A DNA stretch of 64,000 bases from Opitutaceae bacterium (GCA_015075305.1 JABTUS010000011.1:1-64000); one strand, 5' to 3'. Counted from the stretch's first letter, positions 35,289-46,100 are shown. Notes: generated by a model from the letters alone, not told the origin. Numbers and translations: made by a program.

Positions 35289-36703
35289 GATCGTAAATCG
35301 GGCAGAGGAAGACGCAGCCAATGGCGCGCATTGTCGTAGGCAATGCGCCGGACGCAGTCGGAGAGAAGTGCAAAGTCATCCGGGAGCCGGCCGGCGGCCG
35401 CCTGTTCGCCAAGGTAGTCGCAGAGGATGCGCCGAAAATACTCGTGGCGCGTCATGGACACCAAGCTGCGGGAGTCGGTCGTCATGCCGATGAACGAGGA
35501 GAGAAACCCATAGTGGCTAATTGCATCGAGGTGGTGCCTGATTCCCAGCACGTGATCATTGAACCACCAAGCGGGACCACACTGCACCTTTCCCGCCACG
35601 CCTTCCTCCGTGAACGAGCCGGTCAGCGCCGCGAGGGGCGCGTAGTCTCCCGGATGCAGGGAATAGATCACCGTGCGGGGCAGGACGCCCTCGCGCTCAA
35701 GATCGTCAAAAAAGCGACAGAGCGCGCCAATGTTGGCTGGCTGTCCAATCGTGGCATACCCACCGGCGGGACCCACCCGCTCGCGCAGCCGGGAGCTCGT
35801 GTCCCGCTGGGCCCCGAGATGGAGCTGCATCGCCCAGCCCCGCCGGCCATAGGAGGTGCCAAGGTGCGCAAGCAGGTGGGACCGCAAAGCCCGCACCTCG
35901 CCCGGCTCAAGCGCCCTCCCTTCGAGTCGGCGGCGAAAGGCCCGGTCGGCCTCGGATGCAGGGGTGGTCGCATAATCGAACATATCGAGTGCGTGGTCGG
36001 ACAGCACGCATCCGTGGACAGCGAAGTCTTCGAGACGGACCTCGATTGCCGCCAGAAAATCATCGAGTCCATTGATGGAAACCCGGGTGCGCTCGCCCAG
36101 TGCCTGCACCCACGAGGGAAAATCCCGGCTTTGAACCGCGAGCGCATCATCGGCACGGATCGAAGGTAGAACCCGAGTGGCATTCAGCTTACCGGCCAGA
36201 TGCCGGTGATCGGCCAAATCATCCAGCAACCGATCCGAGGTGCAGACGCAGGCGACCGGGGCCAATGCGAGCAGCGCACGCGCCGAGTGGGAAGGCCGGG
36301 TGAGCAAGTCGAGAGTTCGGTTCCAAACGACTTCGGCCGAGGAGGTATCGAGAGCCTGCGTGATCCCAAAAGTGTGGCGCAGCTCCAGGTCACTCCATTG
36401 GTGAAGCGGGTTGCCAAGGAGCCGTGGCAAGGATGCAGCCCAGGCGAGGAACTTCTCGTAGTCGGACGACGAACCCGTGATCAGCGATTCGGGCACGCCC
36501 AGATGACGCAGGGCGCGGTGCTTGTAGGGGTCCGGCGCAATCCACAACTCAGTCAAATTCGCAAACACCCGGTCCGCGGCCAGGTCGCGTGCACTCAGGT
36601 GGGAATGAAAGTCGATGATGGGCAGCATCGCCGCCTGTTCGTGGTAGAGCCGCCGACCAAGGGGCGTCTGCAGGAGAAAATGTTCGTTCCAGGCGCTGTT
36701 CAT
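35285..36703 (-). CDS. uxaC: Glucuronate isomerase
   Basis: A 472-residue amidohydrolase-fold isomerase that interconverts glucuronate and fructuronate (and galacturonate and tagaturonate). The N-terminal metal motif IIDFHSHLSARDLA is present, followed by LTELWIAPDPYKHRAL, DSRSLVSMTRHEYFRR and DNARHWL at the end. The length is the family norm (about 470). I start at the ATG at 36703, which overlaps the transporter stop by 4 bases; the frame's upstream part is the antiporter gene read in another phase. Confidence 0.95.
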   Translation of the reverse strand: MNSAWNEHFLLQTPLGRRLYHEQAAMLPIIDFHSHLSARDLAADRVFANLTELWIAPDPYKHRALRHLGVPESLITGSSSDYEKFLAWAASLPRLLGNPLHQWSDLELRHTFGITQALDTSSAEVVWNRTLDLLTRPSHSARALLALAPVACVCTSDRLLDDLADHRHLAGKLNATRVLPSIRADDALAVQSRDFPSWVQALGERTRVSINGLDDFLAAIEVRLEDFAVHGCVLSDHALDMFDYATTPASEADRAFRRRLEGRALEPGEVRALRSHLLAHLGTSYGRRGWAMQLHLGAQRDTSSRLRERVGPAGGYATIGQPANIGALCRFFDDLEREGVLPRTVIYSLHPGDYAPLAALTGSFTEEGVAGKVQCGPAWWFNDHVLGIRHHLDAISHYGFLSSFIGMTTDSRSLVSMTRHEYFRRILCDYLGEQAAAGRLPDDFALLSDCVRRIAYDNARHWLRLPLPDLRS

Positions 36704-37971
36704 GAGGAAGGGGCGGACGTAGGGAGTCGTTCGACGCGTCCCAGGACGAAGAGGAGTGCGGCGCAGGCGACCAGTGCCGTGGTGCCGACCACCCAGAAGA
36801 CAGGACCGTATCCGGCGCTTCCTACAATCTGCCCGATGAGATAGGTAAATGCCGCGCCGCTCAGGCTGGCGGCGGTTCCGGTCGCACCAACCGCAGAGGC
36901 CATGTTGTCGGACGGGAAGATGTCCGCATGCAAAGCGAGGATGTTGGCGCTCCAGCAGCCAAAACCGAATGTGGCAATGCAAACCCACATGATGGCCACT
37001 GCAGCGTTTTCCGCTCCGGCGACCTTCACGCCGCCGACCATGAGCAGCGCTCCGAACACCATGATACTCTTGCGCGCAAACGTCGCGTTGTGCCCCCGGG
37101 AGAGGAGGCGATCGGAGACCGCACCGCCGAGCATCTTCCCCAAATCAACCGTGACATAGGGGATCCAGGCGTAGAGTCCGATGTCTTTGAGCGAGAATCC
37201 CCGGGCCTCGCTCAGATAGTCGGGCAGCCAGAACACGTAAAACCACCAGACCGGCGTGGCGAGCAACCGGGTCAGCATCAGACCCCAAAGTGCCCGCGTG
37301 CGAAGCAGACGCGCCAGCGCGCTCCCGAGAGGTGTGTGACCGCCCAAGGCACCTGATTCCACCGCAACCCTGACCCGGTCCTCCTTCCCCAGCCAGCGAT
37401 GACGGTCCGGCGTCTCATAAATCGTCAGCCAGCCGACAACCCAGATGAAGCCGAGCACGCCGGTGACCAAGAAGGCCACCCGCCAGTTGAACTGCAGCGC
37501 CAGCAACGCCACGAGTGGCGGCGCCAGAATGGCACCAACCGCCGACCCTCCGTCAAAAACGGCCATGGCAAACGCCCGCCGCTTTTGCGGGAGCCACTGC
37601 GCAATCGCCTTGGTGCCGGCCGGCCAGTTGCCCGCTTCAGCCAGACCGAGCAGGAGGCGAAAGGCAACGAGCGTGAGCACGCCGGCGGTGAACGCGTGCA
37701 GCACCGCAGCCACTGACCAAACTGCGGCGAACACCGCGAAACCAATCCGGGTGCCAACACGGTCAATCCATACCCCCGCGGCCAGCTGGCCCACGGTGTA
37801 GGCAAGCAGAAACACCGTTGTGACAAGGCCGTAGTCGGCCGCTGACAATCCTAGTTCGGTCCGGAGTGTCGGCATAAGGACCGACAGGGACTGCCGGTCG
37901 ACGTAGTTGATCACCGTCGACAAAAAGAGCAGGAGCAGCAGCAACCACCGTAGTCGTTCGGGGCGCATCAA
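36700..37971 (-). CDS. MFS transporter, probable hexuronate uptake (ACS family)
   Basis: A 423-residue, 12-helix major facilitator. The family start RQSLSVLMPTLRTELGLS, YTVGQLAAGVWIDRVGTR and RLLLGLAEAGNWPAGTKAI match the anion:cation symporter group that includes ExuT. Position between uxaC and the RraA-like gene, with 4-base overlaps on both sides, makes glucuronate or a close relative the likely substrate. The start is the ATG at 37971 (MMRPERL). It sits in the inner membrane. Confidence 0.82.
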   Translation of the reverse strand: MMRPERLRWLLLLLLFLSTVINYVDRQSLSVLMPTLRTELGLSAADYGLVTTVFLLAYTVGQLAAGVWIDRVGTRIGFAVFAAVWSVAAVLHAFTAGVLTLVAFRLLLGLAEAGNWPAGTKAIAQWLPQKRRAFAMAVFDGGSAVGAILAPPLVALLALQFNWRVAFLVTGVLGFIWVVGWLTIYETPDRHRWLGKEDRVRVAVESGALGGHTPLGSALARLLRTRALWGLMLTRLLATPVWWFYVFWLPDYLSEARGFSLKDIGLYAWIPYVTVDLGKMLGGAVSDRLLSRGHNATFARKSIMVFGALLMVGGVKVAGAENAAVAIMWVCIATFGFGCWSANILALHADIFPSDNMASAVGATGTAASLSGAAFTYLIGQIVGSAGYGPVFWVVGTTALVACAALLFVLGRVERLPTSAPSS

Positions 37972-38723
37972 AAGTACCCGCCCTTGTCGGTGATCTGGCG
38001 CACACTCCTGCCCTCCGCCACCCAGGAAAAGATCTTCTTCTCGTTGCTTCGGATCTCTTCAGCCCGGACCAGAATCTCGAAGGCAAGGTCCCGCGGCACC
38101 ACAACAACACCATCGATGTCACCGAGAATCACATCACCCGGCTTGATCACCACGCCGCGGATGAGGATGGGAACTTGGTAGTGAGTGATAAGGCAGCGTC
38201 CGAGACTCCCGTTCGGAATGCGATACCTGTAGAAAACGGGAAAGTCCTTCTCCAGGATCTGATGGGTGTCACGAATGCCTCCATCAATCAGCGCGCCGCG
38301 GATGCCTTTGGCTGCAGCCGTGGCGGTCATCACTCCACCCCACAAGGTTGCCTTTTCGTCGTTGCTCGTGTCCCAGACCACAAAGGAGTCGGCTCGCATG
38401 TCCTCGAGCATCCGGGTGCGGTAGGTCATCTCGCCAGTGACCTTCACGCTTGGAGCGCTCTTTACGGTGAAGGCAATGCCGGCGACGGTCCGTTCCGGCC
38501 GCAGGGGAATGAGTTGCCCGATCGCCTGGTCGAGAAGGGCATGCTCGCGCAGGACGTCGCTGATGGCACCGGTGTAAAGCTGTTCATAGCGTGCCAGCAG
38601 TTCAGCCTCCGGGATGGGAAACGGGCGCGTGGAGATCGCCTCCCGGGTGGCGATCAGCCGCTCCAGCTTCATCATCTTCGCCTCTTTCTGGAGGAGGCCT
38701 TCATCTTCGGTTGAGGTGTTCAT
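37968..38723 (-). CDS. RraA-family protein (HMG aldolase-like)
   Basis: A 251-residue protein of the RraA/4-hydroxy-4-methyl-2-oxoglutarate aldolase fold. The active-site region is visible: WGGVMTATAAAKGIRGALIDGGIRDTHQI in two parts, with the R-D pair of the aldolases, and PGDVILGDIDGVVVVP near the C-terminus. Family members cleave substituted 2-oxo acids with a divalent metal. In this operon a role on 2-keto-3-deoxygluconate or a related keto acid is plausible but not shown. I take the ATG at 38723 as start; a GTG at 38738 is possible. Its end overlaps the transporter start by 4 bases. Confidence 0.8.
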   Translation of the reverse strand: MNTSTEDEGLLQKEAKMMKLERLIATREAISTRPFPIPEAELLARYEQLYTGAISDVLREHALLDQAIGQLIPLRPERTVAGIAFTVKSAPSVKVTGEMTYRTRMLEDMRADSFVVWDTSNDEKATLWGGVMTATAAAKGIRGALIDGGIRDTHQILEKDFPVFYRYRIPNGSLGRCLITHYQVPILIRGVVIKPGDVILGDIDGVVVVPRDLAFEILVRAEEIRSNEKKIFSWVAEGRSVRQITDKGGYF

Positions 38724-38744
38724 GTCGGATTTGGTCACGGGATT

Positions 38745-39713
38745 TCAGCTGTAGGGAATGTGGAAGGAGTCGAGAATGCCCTTCATGTAGCCGAGGGCGA
38801 AGAGACGGCCCAGGTGCGCATATCCATGCGGTAACCCGGCCTCTCCCGCGAGCGAGGGCACATGGTCTACCCGGATGGGGCCGCGAAAGCCGATCTCGTG
38901 GTAGTGACGCAGCAGGGCCGGCATGTCCGTGGGCCCGGCATCATGAAAGGTCTCGGTGAAATCCGTTGCCGTTCCTTCGACATCACGAAAGTGTAGAAAC
39001 GCCAGTCGTGGAGCCCAGCGCCGCGCCGTCGCGGCAAGGTCGGCACCCATCAGGCGAAAGTTCGCCTGGCAAAAGGTCACAGCATGGCTGGGGGAACTGC
39101 TCAATGCCAGTGCCCGATCAAAATCCGCCACGGTGCTGAAGATGCGGGCCACGCCTCGCAGCGGTGACAATGGAGGATCGTCCGGATGCAGGCCGAGCCG
39201 CACGCCGGCTCGTTCCGCGGCGGGCAGCACGGCATTCAAGAAGACGATGTAGTTTGTCCACAGTTGCTCCGTTGATATGCGATCGGCCTCCTCCACGGGT
39301 TGCGATGGGAGGGCGGACAGTTGAAAACGGTTGGTGAGGGCGCCGCCCCGGATTGGCACCTGGGTGTGCGTGCGGCACCACCCGATGCTTGCCATGAAAT
39401 TATAGCAGAGCAGGGGAATGCCGAGTTCCCCCAGATGATGCAGCATCCGCTGGTACCGTTCAAGGTCCTCGTCCCGACCCGGCCGTCCGAGCTTGATGCG
39501 TTGCATGTCAAACTCGTCCCCCTCGAGTCCGCAGACAGTGATCCCTGCATCGGCAAAATTTCGCTGAATCTTTCGCAGCGTGTCGATTTCGTAAGGAGGA
39601 GGCAGATCGGTGTCCCGGGGATGGCATCGCACGATGGCATGCGACACCCCGGCCTGAAGGGCGTAGTCCCACGACCGGTCGCGTCGGGCAGGCAGGAAAT
39701 CGGCCAGGATCAT
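38745..39713 (-). CDS. uxuA: Mannonate dehydratase
   Basis: A 322-residue TIM-barrel enzyme that dehydrates D-mannonate to 2-keto-3-deoxygluconate. The signature strand RLGLHPDDPPLSPLRG is present, as are LLCYNFMASIGWCRTH, VTFCQANFRLMG and LAFLHFRDVEG, which hold the metal ligands and catalytic residues of the UxuA family. It is shorter than E. coli UxuA (about 394) but near the size of other bacterial forms. I start at the ATG at 39713, since the frame beyond it runs into the hydrolase gene. Confidence 0.88.
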   Translation of the reverse strand: MILADFLPARRDRSWDYALQAGVSHAIVRCHPRDTDLPPPYEIDTLRKIQRNFADAGITVCGLEGDEFDMQRIKLGRPGRDEDLERYQRMLHHLGELGIPLLCYNFMASIGWCRTHTQVPIRGGALTNRFQLSALPSQPVEEADRISTEQLWTNYIVFLNAVLPAAERAGVRLGLHPDDPPLSPLRGVARIFSTVADFDRALALSSSPSHAVTFCQANFRLMGADLAATARRWAPRLAFLHFRDVEGTATDFTETFHDAGPTDMPALLRHYHEIGFRGPIRVDHVPSLAGEAGLPHGYAHLGRLFALGYMKGILDSFHIPYS

Positions 39714-39744
39714 GGGTGGCAGAGGCAGCCGAGGTCGATCGCCC

Positions 39745-41211
39745 TCAACGTGGAAGGGGTTGCACCGGGACGAGCGATCGCTCAGCCAGCAGCAGCGGCG
39801 AGTCATAGACTGGCACGTTGCGGAGATGAATTCCCGTCGCGTCCACGGTCCACTGGTTTTTCGCGAGCGCGTAGACGGTGCTGGTGCGAAGGTCCACCAA
39901 CACTGGCTCAGTGAAATGCCCGGACGGCAGGCTAAGCTGCATCTGATCCACCCCATTGCCATCTGCCGGAGGGGCATCGTTGAACCAGAACGCCGCCACC
40001 TGGTCTCCCGATTTCTTGTCGCGGTAGCCGGTCAGACTGATGCCACGGAGTGCCGACGCCGTGTACGGATAGGCAGAGATCCTCTCCACGGTGGAATCGA
40101 ATATTGTGAATACACCCTGAACCGCGCTGTAGGCTGGCTTCACATGGTCGACCGTTTGATCCAGCCGCGTGGCGAGCAGACCCTTGTGGTTCATGCGAAG
40201 CACACCGTCGGCCCCGCCTTGGTTGCTCTCCTGCGTGTAGTGCATGTCACACAGCGTGAAAAGATTCATGGGAACATCGCGGGCGCGATATGCGAGCAGC
40301 CGGCGCAGGTCCCACTTGGCCTGGGTGGTTTCGGTGAAGGAAATCTGACGCAGGGCGAAGTTGTCCTGGTAGCGGGAAGGAGCTCCGGTCTCACCCTGAC
40401 GCAGTTCGATCGGGCGTCCGTATTTGACGACCACGGCATGAAGTTGGTCGAGTGTTCTCATGTCATCTGGATTGCGCGGGTAGCCGTGAAATGTGATGGC
40501 ATCAACCAGCCCCAGCCTACCCTTGGCCTTCATGCCCGCCAGAAATTGGTCCGCATAGGTGGTGACGTGGGCCAGTGCGAGAGCCCAAATCTTTCCGGAA
40601 GGCTGCAACTGGCGGACGATCGTAGCGGTGCGGATATAGAGGTCGACGTAGGCTTCCGCGGTCGCTGTGCCTTTGCTGTTGAGGTCCGGTTCATTCCACA
40701 CCTCCCACTGGTCCACCCGGTCCCGATAGCGGAGCACCAAGACGCGCACCCAGGCGTCCCAAGCGGCCAGTGCCTCAGGAGAAGACGGAAACCCGCCGCC
40801 CAGTCCAGTGTCACCTCCGCCCGGATAAACCGGATTGCCGTAGCTGAACTCCAGCCACGGTTTCACCCCCTGCGCGGTGGCGTCATCGACGATCGCATCG
40901 AGCCATGCCCAGGAGTAGACACCCTTGGCCTTCTCGCACTTGGCCCAGCCAGCCTGCAGGCGAACGCCCTTCGCTCCAAGTGGCCCGAGAAAACGCTTGA
41001 AGTTGTCATAGACGGTGAAGTCGCGATCCATGGTCTCTGCACCGATCGACCACGGAGAATCATGGATTGCGGCAGCCGAACGAGGGGCAATCTTTCCCAG
41101 GACGGAGAGGGAGATGCCAGTCGTCGGAAGGACTTCCTGGGCGGAAAGCACGATCGCCCCGGCGGCGATAGCTCCGGTCGCGAGGAGGAGACGGATTGAA
41201 GGTATGCTCAT
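39745..41211 (-). CDS. Secreted clan GH-A glycoside hydrolase (GH39-like)
   Basis: A 488-residue protein starting MSIPSIRLLLATGAIAAG with a signal peptide that probably ends near VLSAQ. The barrel is of clan GH-A: WEVWNEPDLNSKG carries the acid/base glutamate, and RQGETGAPSRYQ the likely nucleophile glutamate. YGNPVYPGGG and AITFHGYPRNPDD resemble beta-xylosidase type GH39 and related families. A beta-sandwich C-terminus follows from about 390. It probably acts in the periplasm on xylo-oligosaccharides or a similar glycan. The start is 4 bases after the GH115 stop. Confidence 0.72.
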   Translation of the reverse strand: MSIPSIRLLLATGAIAAGAIVLSAQEVLPTTGISLSVLGKIAPRSAAAIHDSPWSIGAETMDRDFTVYDNFKRFLGPLGAKGVRLQAGWAKCEKAKGVYSWAWLDAIVDDATAQGVKPWLEFSYGNPVYPGGGDTGLGGGFPSSPEALAAWDAWVRVLVLRYRDRVDQWEVWNEPDLNSKGTATAEAYVDLYIRTATIVRQLQPSGKIWALALAHVTTYADQFLAGMKAKGRLGLVDAITFHGYPRNPDDMRTLDQLHAVVVKYGRPIELRQGETGAPSRYQDNFALRQISFTETTQAKWDLRRLLAYRARDVPMNLFTLCDMHYTQESNQGGADGVLRMNHKGLLATRLDQTVDHVKPAYSAVQGVFTIFDSTVERISAYPYTASALRGISLTGYRDKKSGDQVAAFWFNDAPPADGNGVDQMQLSLPSGHFTEPVLVDLRTSTVYALAKNQWTVDATGIHLRNVPVYDSPLLLAERSLVPVQPLPR

Positions 41212-41215
41212 AAAA

Positions 41216-43120
41216 TCAAGGCGGGGACGCATCGAGCTGGCGGAGACGTTGGAAGATGCCGGGCCAGTTGGCCTTGCGGTCTCCGACATACCAGCCCTCC
41301 CACGGACCCGTGGCGAGCGGGGCCCGCACGGCGAGGGAACTTTCGAGATGGCGAATCGCGCCGGGCACGTCGTTGCGACGCAGCGCGGCCGACATGCGGT
41401 AAAGCTCCGCGAGATAGGCGGCCTGCGTGAGGTAGTAGTCGCGCGTCCAGCCGCGCCAGCGAGCCGACAGGACGGAGAGATCACCCGCCTGTCCGACGGC
41501 GTCGAGCGCCCTGGCGGCCGCCTCCAGCTGTTCCGCCGGAACAAGGCGCTCCATCGCCTGCAGCGCGGCCTCCCGGCTCGATGCGCGCAGGAAACTCTCC
41601 GCAATCTCCACGCAATCGCCGTCCTGGATCCACACCCCATCGGCCCGTTTCGGCAGCGCGGCGTGGAATGCGTTCATGAACGGCAGGGTTGCGGCGGGGG
41701 CGAACTCCACCAGCGTTTCGGCGAGCGGCCGTTCCGTGCTATGCAGGGCCGCACGGATGAAAACGTGAGCGCCGAGCGCGTGCTCGCGAATGTTCGAGAC
41801 ATTCACGATCGCATAGGCGGTGTCGCCACGCTCTTCGAGCTGCCGAAGCGTGCGCACGATGCGCGACGGCGCGACGCCTTGCACAAGATGCGGGCCTTGC
41901 CGCCAAAACGCCACGTGGTAATATACTCCGTAAGTGTAATCGGGCAGCCTCGGGGCGGTCTCGAAATCACGCTGCAACTCCTGAGTGGGGCCATGATCGG
42001 CGAACACGACGGTCAGGCCGTCCGGAAAACGGAGCGCCCCGCTCGCCATGAGCTCGGCACCCTCCAGGAACAAGGTTGCCGTCATCGGAGGCCGGTCCCG
42101 CGGATCGACCTCGCGGACAATCGCCGCCTGGTCGGCCATGGCACGCGAGATAAATTCACCACCGGTCTCGGGCCGGATGTTCTTGTCGTCGATCCAGATC
42201 GGCCGGTCTCCGCGGCCGCGCATGCCGAGCTGCCAGATGACGCGATCGCCGGCAATCTCGCGCCAGCGTTTCGCGTGCGCGCGCCAGACTGTGCGCACCG
42301 CCTCTGGATCCGTCGAGTAACTGAATTTCTTTTCCTGCCCCCGCTCGCGCCAGAAATTCTCGAACCCAAAGTGGCTTACGCCCATTGGCTCGACGTGATG
42401 CTGCGACACATAAAGCCCGCGGTCAGCCGCGCGCCGTACCAGTTCAGCCTCCGGAGGGTTGAGGATGTTGACGAACGAGGCCGGGATGATGAGGTTGCCA
42501 CCCAGGCGCAGCAGACATTCGAAAATCCGGTCGGCGATCGCATAGTCGATCACCCGCGAATAGAACGGATAGTCGATGTGCCGCGGTCCGCCGCTGGTGC
42601 CGAACTCGGTCAGGAGGTCCTCGTCGTTGATGAACCAGCCCCGGTACCGGAACTTCGCGGCCGGGGACATCCAGGTCTGCGCCGCCAGTGCGATCCGTTC
42701 CCGCCCCTCTGAAGGCATGCCTTTCCAAAACCACAAGGGATCCACACCAAGGGCGCGTTCGCTGAAGGCATAGATGCCGTGCACGGCCCCGAGTAGGTCT
42801 CCTCCCGAAATGACCACGCGTTCGGGTGAAATCTCGATGTGCCAGGCCTCGGCGCCTCCGAGGCGGGGATCGACACTCACGACCACGTCGGCCTGCGCGG
42901 CAGGCGTCCGCACGCCGCGGGTGCCGAGCACGCGTTCCAGATCAGCGGCGAGATCGACCAAGGCGAGGTCGATCGCCGCCCCCTCCGTGGTCGTCGCGAG
43001 GCGCACGACACCGGCACGCTCGAAACGTGCCGCAGAAGCCGACGCTGCAAGGCCCTCCATAGCGGCCAGCGCGATCCAGACAGGTGCCAACAGACAATGC
43101 AGGAAGAAACGAAGCCTCAT
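41216..43120 (-). CDS. GH115 xylan alpha-glucuronidase
   Basis: A 634-residue secreted protein; the hydrophobic start at 43120 (MRLRFFLHCLLAPVWIALAA) is a signal peptide. An N-terminal beta/alpha domain (VVISGGDLLGAVHGIYAFSE) leads into the GH115 barrel: FRYRGWFINDEDLLTEF, LGGNLIIPASFVN, and YVSQHHVEPMGVSHFG. GH115 enzymes remove 1,2-linked glucuronate or 4-O-methyl-glucuronate from xylan. Known members are often 800-1000 residues because of C-terminal beta domains; here the protein ends soon after a helical part, so it is a short form. Upstream starts at 43132 and 43141 (GTG) are also open. It nearly touches the TonB receptor gene. Confidence 0.85.
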   Translation of the reverse strand: MRLRFFLHCLLAPVWIALAAMEGLAASASAARFERAGVVRLATTTEGAAIDLALVDLAADLERVLGTRGVRTPAAQADVVVSVDPRLGGAEAWHIEISPERVVISGGDLLGAVHGIYAFSERALGVDPLWFWKGMPSEGRERIALAAQTWMSPAAKFRYRGWFINDEDLLTEFGTSGGPRHIDYPFYSRVIDYAIADRIFECLLRLGGNLIIPASFVNILNPPEAELVRRAADRGLYVSQHHVEPMGVSHFGFENFWRERGQEKKFSYSTDPEAVRTVWRAHAKRWREIAGDRVIWQLGMRGRGDRPIWIDDKNIRPETGGEFISRAMADQAAIVREVDPRDRPPMTATLFLEGAELMASGALRFPDGLTVVFADHGPTQELQRDFETAPRLPDYTYGVYYHVAFWRQGPHLVQGVAPSRIVRTLRQLEERGDTAYAIVNVSNIREHALGAHVFIRAALHSTERPLAETLVEFAPAATLPFMNAFHAALPKRADGVWIQDGDCVEIAESFLRASSREAALQAMERLVPAEQLEAAARALDAVGQAGDLSVLSARWRGWTRDYYLTQAAYLAELYRMSAALRRNDVPGAIRHLESSLAVRAPLATGPWEGWYVGDRKANWPGIFQRLRQLDASPP

Positions 43121-43141
43121 CGCATGGAACATGGGCCACAA

Positions 43142-46100
43142 TCAGAATGAGAACTTTGCGGAAAGCGTAATCTTCCGGCCTTCGGCGATGGACCATACCG
43201 GAATGGTGCCGTCGGGATTGGCCACCGCCGGAACCAGCTGGTCATGGGTGAACAGATTTCGCACATTGAGCTGGAGCTTGAGCGGAACGCGGTTCCGGAA
43301 GATCCTGGTGCCATAAGACAACCACGCATCGTAGCGCGTTTCCGTGGGGCCGAAATAGGGATGGTGCACATCGGATATGCGAAGATCGCTGAGCTCGGGG
43401 ATGCCGTCCGACGGGCTCATGTCGGATTCGAACGTGGCCACGGGAAATCCGATGGCGGCCCTGTCCTGCCAGCGAACGCCAGCACCGACGCCCCACCCCT
43501 TCAAGCGCCCGGTTTGAAACTGGTAGTTCCCGACAAAATTCACGCGCCACTCACGCAGCTCCTGCACCGGTGCTCCGTCCCCGGAGGCGGCGACATTGTA
43601 GCGATTGAGCGCATTGATCAGAAAATTGTTGCCCAGCAGATTGATGTCGTTCGAGCCCTCCTTGCCAAGAGCGCCGGCATTGAGCGGGATCTGGCGAGCC
43701 CAAGGCTTCAACCATTCTGCGGCCAGCGAATCGCCCGTGGAAGTCGGCGTATCGAACAGGAGACGACGGACCGCCCGGCCGGTATTGCTGCGGACGGATT
43801 GCTGCTGGGCGACATTGAGAACGAAGGAGAGGCCGCGGGTGGGCCGGAAGGAGAGTTCGATCTCCTTGCCCTCGGTGACGAAGTCACTGGTGTCACGCAC
43901 CCCGGGATTCGTCGATGAGATGAATCCGCTGGGTTGAACCTGAACGGAGAAGGTGCGGAGCAATTCATCCGGAGGCGGGACATAGCCGCTGGGAAAACCA
44001 TTGCCGCCATTGGAAACCAGTCCGGACCGTACCATGTTGAAGACGGTGTTGTGGAGGCTCACGATCGTGGCAGGAATGGCGCTGACCACGGTGTTGAAGC
44101 TGCCGGTCTGGGTGGTCTTGAACGAGTTGATACGCAGGGCAATGCGACCGTCGAAGGCTTCGAGATAGATCCCGCCCTCCTCCGTCAACCCGCGCGGGGG
44201 AGGAATCTCGTTGCGGAAGGCATCGAAGGTGCGCGTCTCAGGAGGACTGAAGTTCTCGGACTCTCCGTAGTAGAGGTTGAGGGCCGAAAGGACTGGTATG
44301 CGCCGTATCCAGCGCTCGGGCGTCTTTCCAACCGCGCTCCAGGCAAAGAGCGTCTGCTGAAATTTCTGGGGAACCAAGTCCGGGTTCTTCAATGAATAAT
44401 TGGGGCTGTCAACCAGCACATAGCCTTCGCCACCCGGGGCAAACGGCGCATTGGCGCCGAGAATCGAGGACTTCTCCTTGCGCCAGCCCGCCGTTCCCAC
44501 GACGAGCTCACCGAGCAGGTAGCTCTGCATTGAGATCGCCTGCGAATCAAGCGTGCGTTGGTTGAGGTTGGCATAGCCGGCTGTGTTCGTGACCTCGCGG
44601 TTTTCACGCAGGATGGTCAGCGGGCCATGGGTCGGCTGGTATTGGGCCTGGCCAGCCACCGCCGCCGAGGGCGCGGGAACACGCTGGATGATGACGTTCT
44701 GACTGGTCAGAGTGTCCTGGAAATTCAGCAGGTTCTTCTGGAGACCGGACAGCCCGGCTCCGCTTGGACTGCTGGCACCGGCAAGCGACGGACCAAGGTA
44801 AACCCAGGTGACGATCTGTTTGCTCTGGCCGGCGCCGCGCGACTGGTTGTTGCCATTGGTCCAGAAGTCCGGCGTGTAGTGGGTGGATCCCCCACCGCGA
44901 TTTTCGGTAGTCAGTGTCTCCTTCTGCACCAGACTCGAGACAATGTGCCGGCCGAGCAGCCAGCCGAGCCAACGACGTTGCCGCCCCCTGAGATCGATCT
45001 CGAAAAAGGCCTTGGCGCGAGTCGTTTCAGCCTCGACATCATTGTAGGTCGCGCGGCCGGCAGTCGAGACGAAGGGCCGACCGTAATTGGGGTTGGCCTC
45101 CCCCGTCCACATACGCGTGTTGACGTCGATAGAAATGTAGGGCGCCGACTGCGGCATCAGGCTCTGCAGACCTTCATCCCAAGCCTGACGACTGAATGCG
45201 ACCTCGAAACCAGCCTTGCGATCCCATACCAGTTGTTCCAGCGAAAGATCGAGCGCCTTGAGATTGGCGAGTCCTTCGGAATTGGGACCAATCAAGGTGT
45301 TGTTGAAAAAATCGAAGATAGTCGGGTCTCTCAGGTTCTCTGACGTGTAGAACGCTCCGTCCGGGAGGCCGTAGTCGGATCGGAGACGGCTCATCTCCCG
45401 CGAATAGGCGGCGACTGCGATCCCGGTCAGCCCGGTCGAGGGATAAAACACATTATTCGAGACCATTGGACGTCCAATGACCGACTGGCCTGCGCCGTTG
45501 ACCGGTACATTGTCCCTGGGCGAGACGGAATTGACGTCCTGAAAAAAGAGCGTGGGTGAACGGTTGACGTTTTCAATGACGCCGATACTGGCGTTCCGAT
45601 TGGCGAGATTGAAGACGTTGAATGGACCGCGGGTGGGGTCATACGAGACTTTTTCCCGGGCTCCCAGCGCCTCCAGATCATCGGGCAGCGTCGATGAGAA
45701 CCACGAGGAGAGGCGATCCGACGGAGTCAGCGTACGAGGACGATTCGATTCAATCTCGCCCTGTTCGTAGGAGGCGCGAAGCGTGGTGGATGAGAGGAGG
45801 CCTCGATTGCGCAGCCGGCGGACATCCCAGGCACCAGCGACATACTGTCGGTCGGTGTCAGTGAAGGCGAACTTCTGCTGAAACTTCTCACGCGCATGCA
45901 CGGCACCAACGCGGATCGCCAGTTCATTTGGCAATATCACATGATTGTACTTGAGCACACTGCGGTAGCCGCCGTGATTGTTGCCGGAGACCTCGACGCT
46001 GCCCGCCTGCTTGTGCAGATCGGCACCGAGCGTGGTGGTATTGATGATTCCGGCCGGGCTGCCCACTCCGAAGAGCAGGGCATTGGCTCCGCGGTTGATC

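Noticed and set aside
39712-42712. Two long plus-strand open frames (495 and 565 codons)
   Set aside because: They lie antisense to the clan GH-A hydrolase and the GH115 gene, both of which have catalytic motifs and signal peptides.
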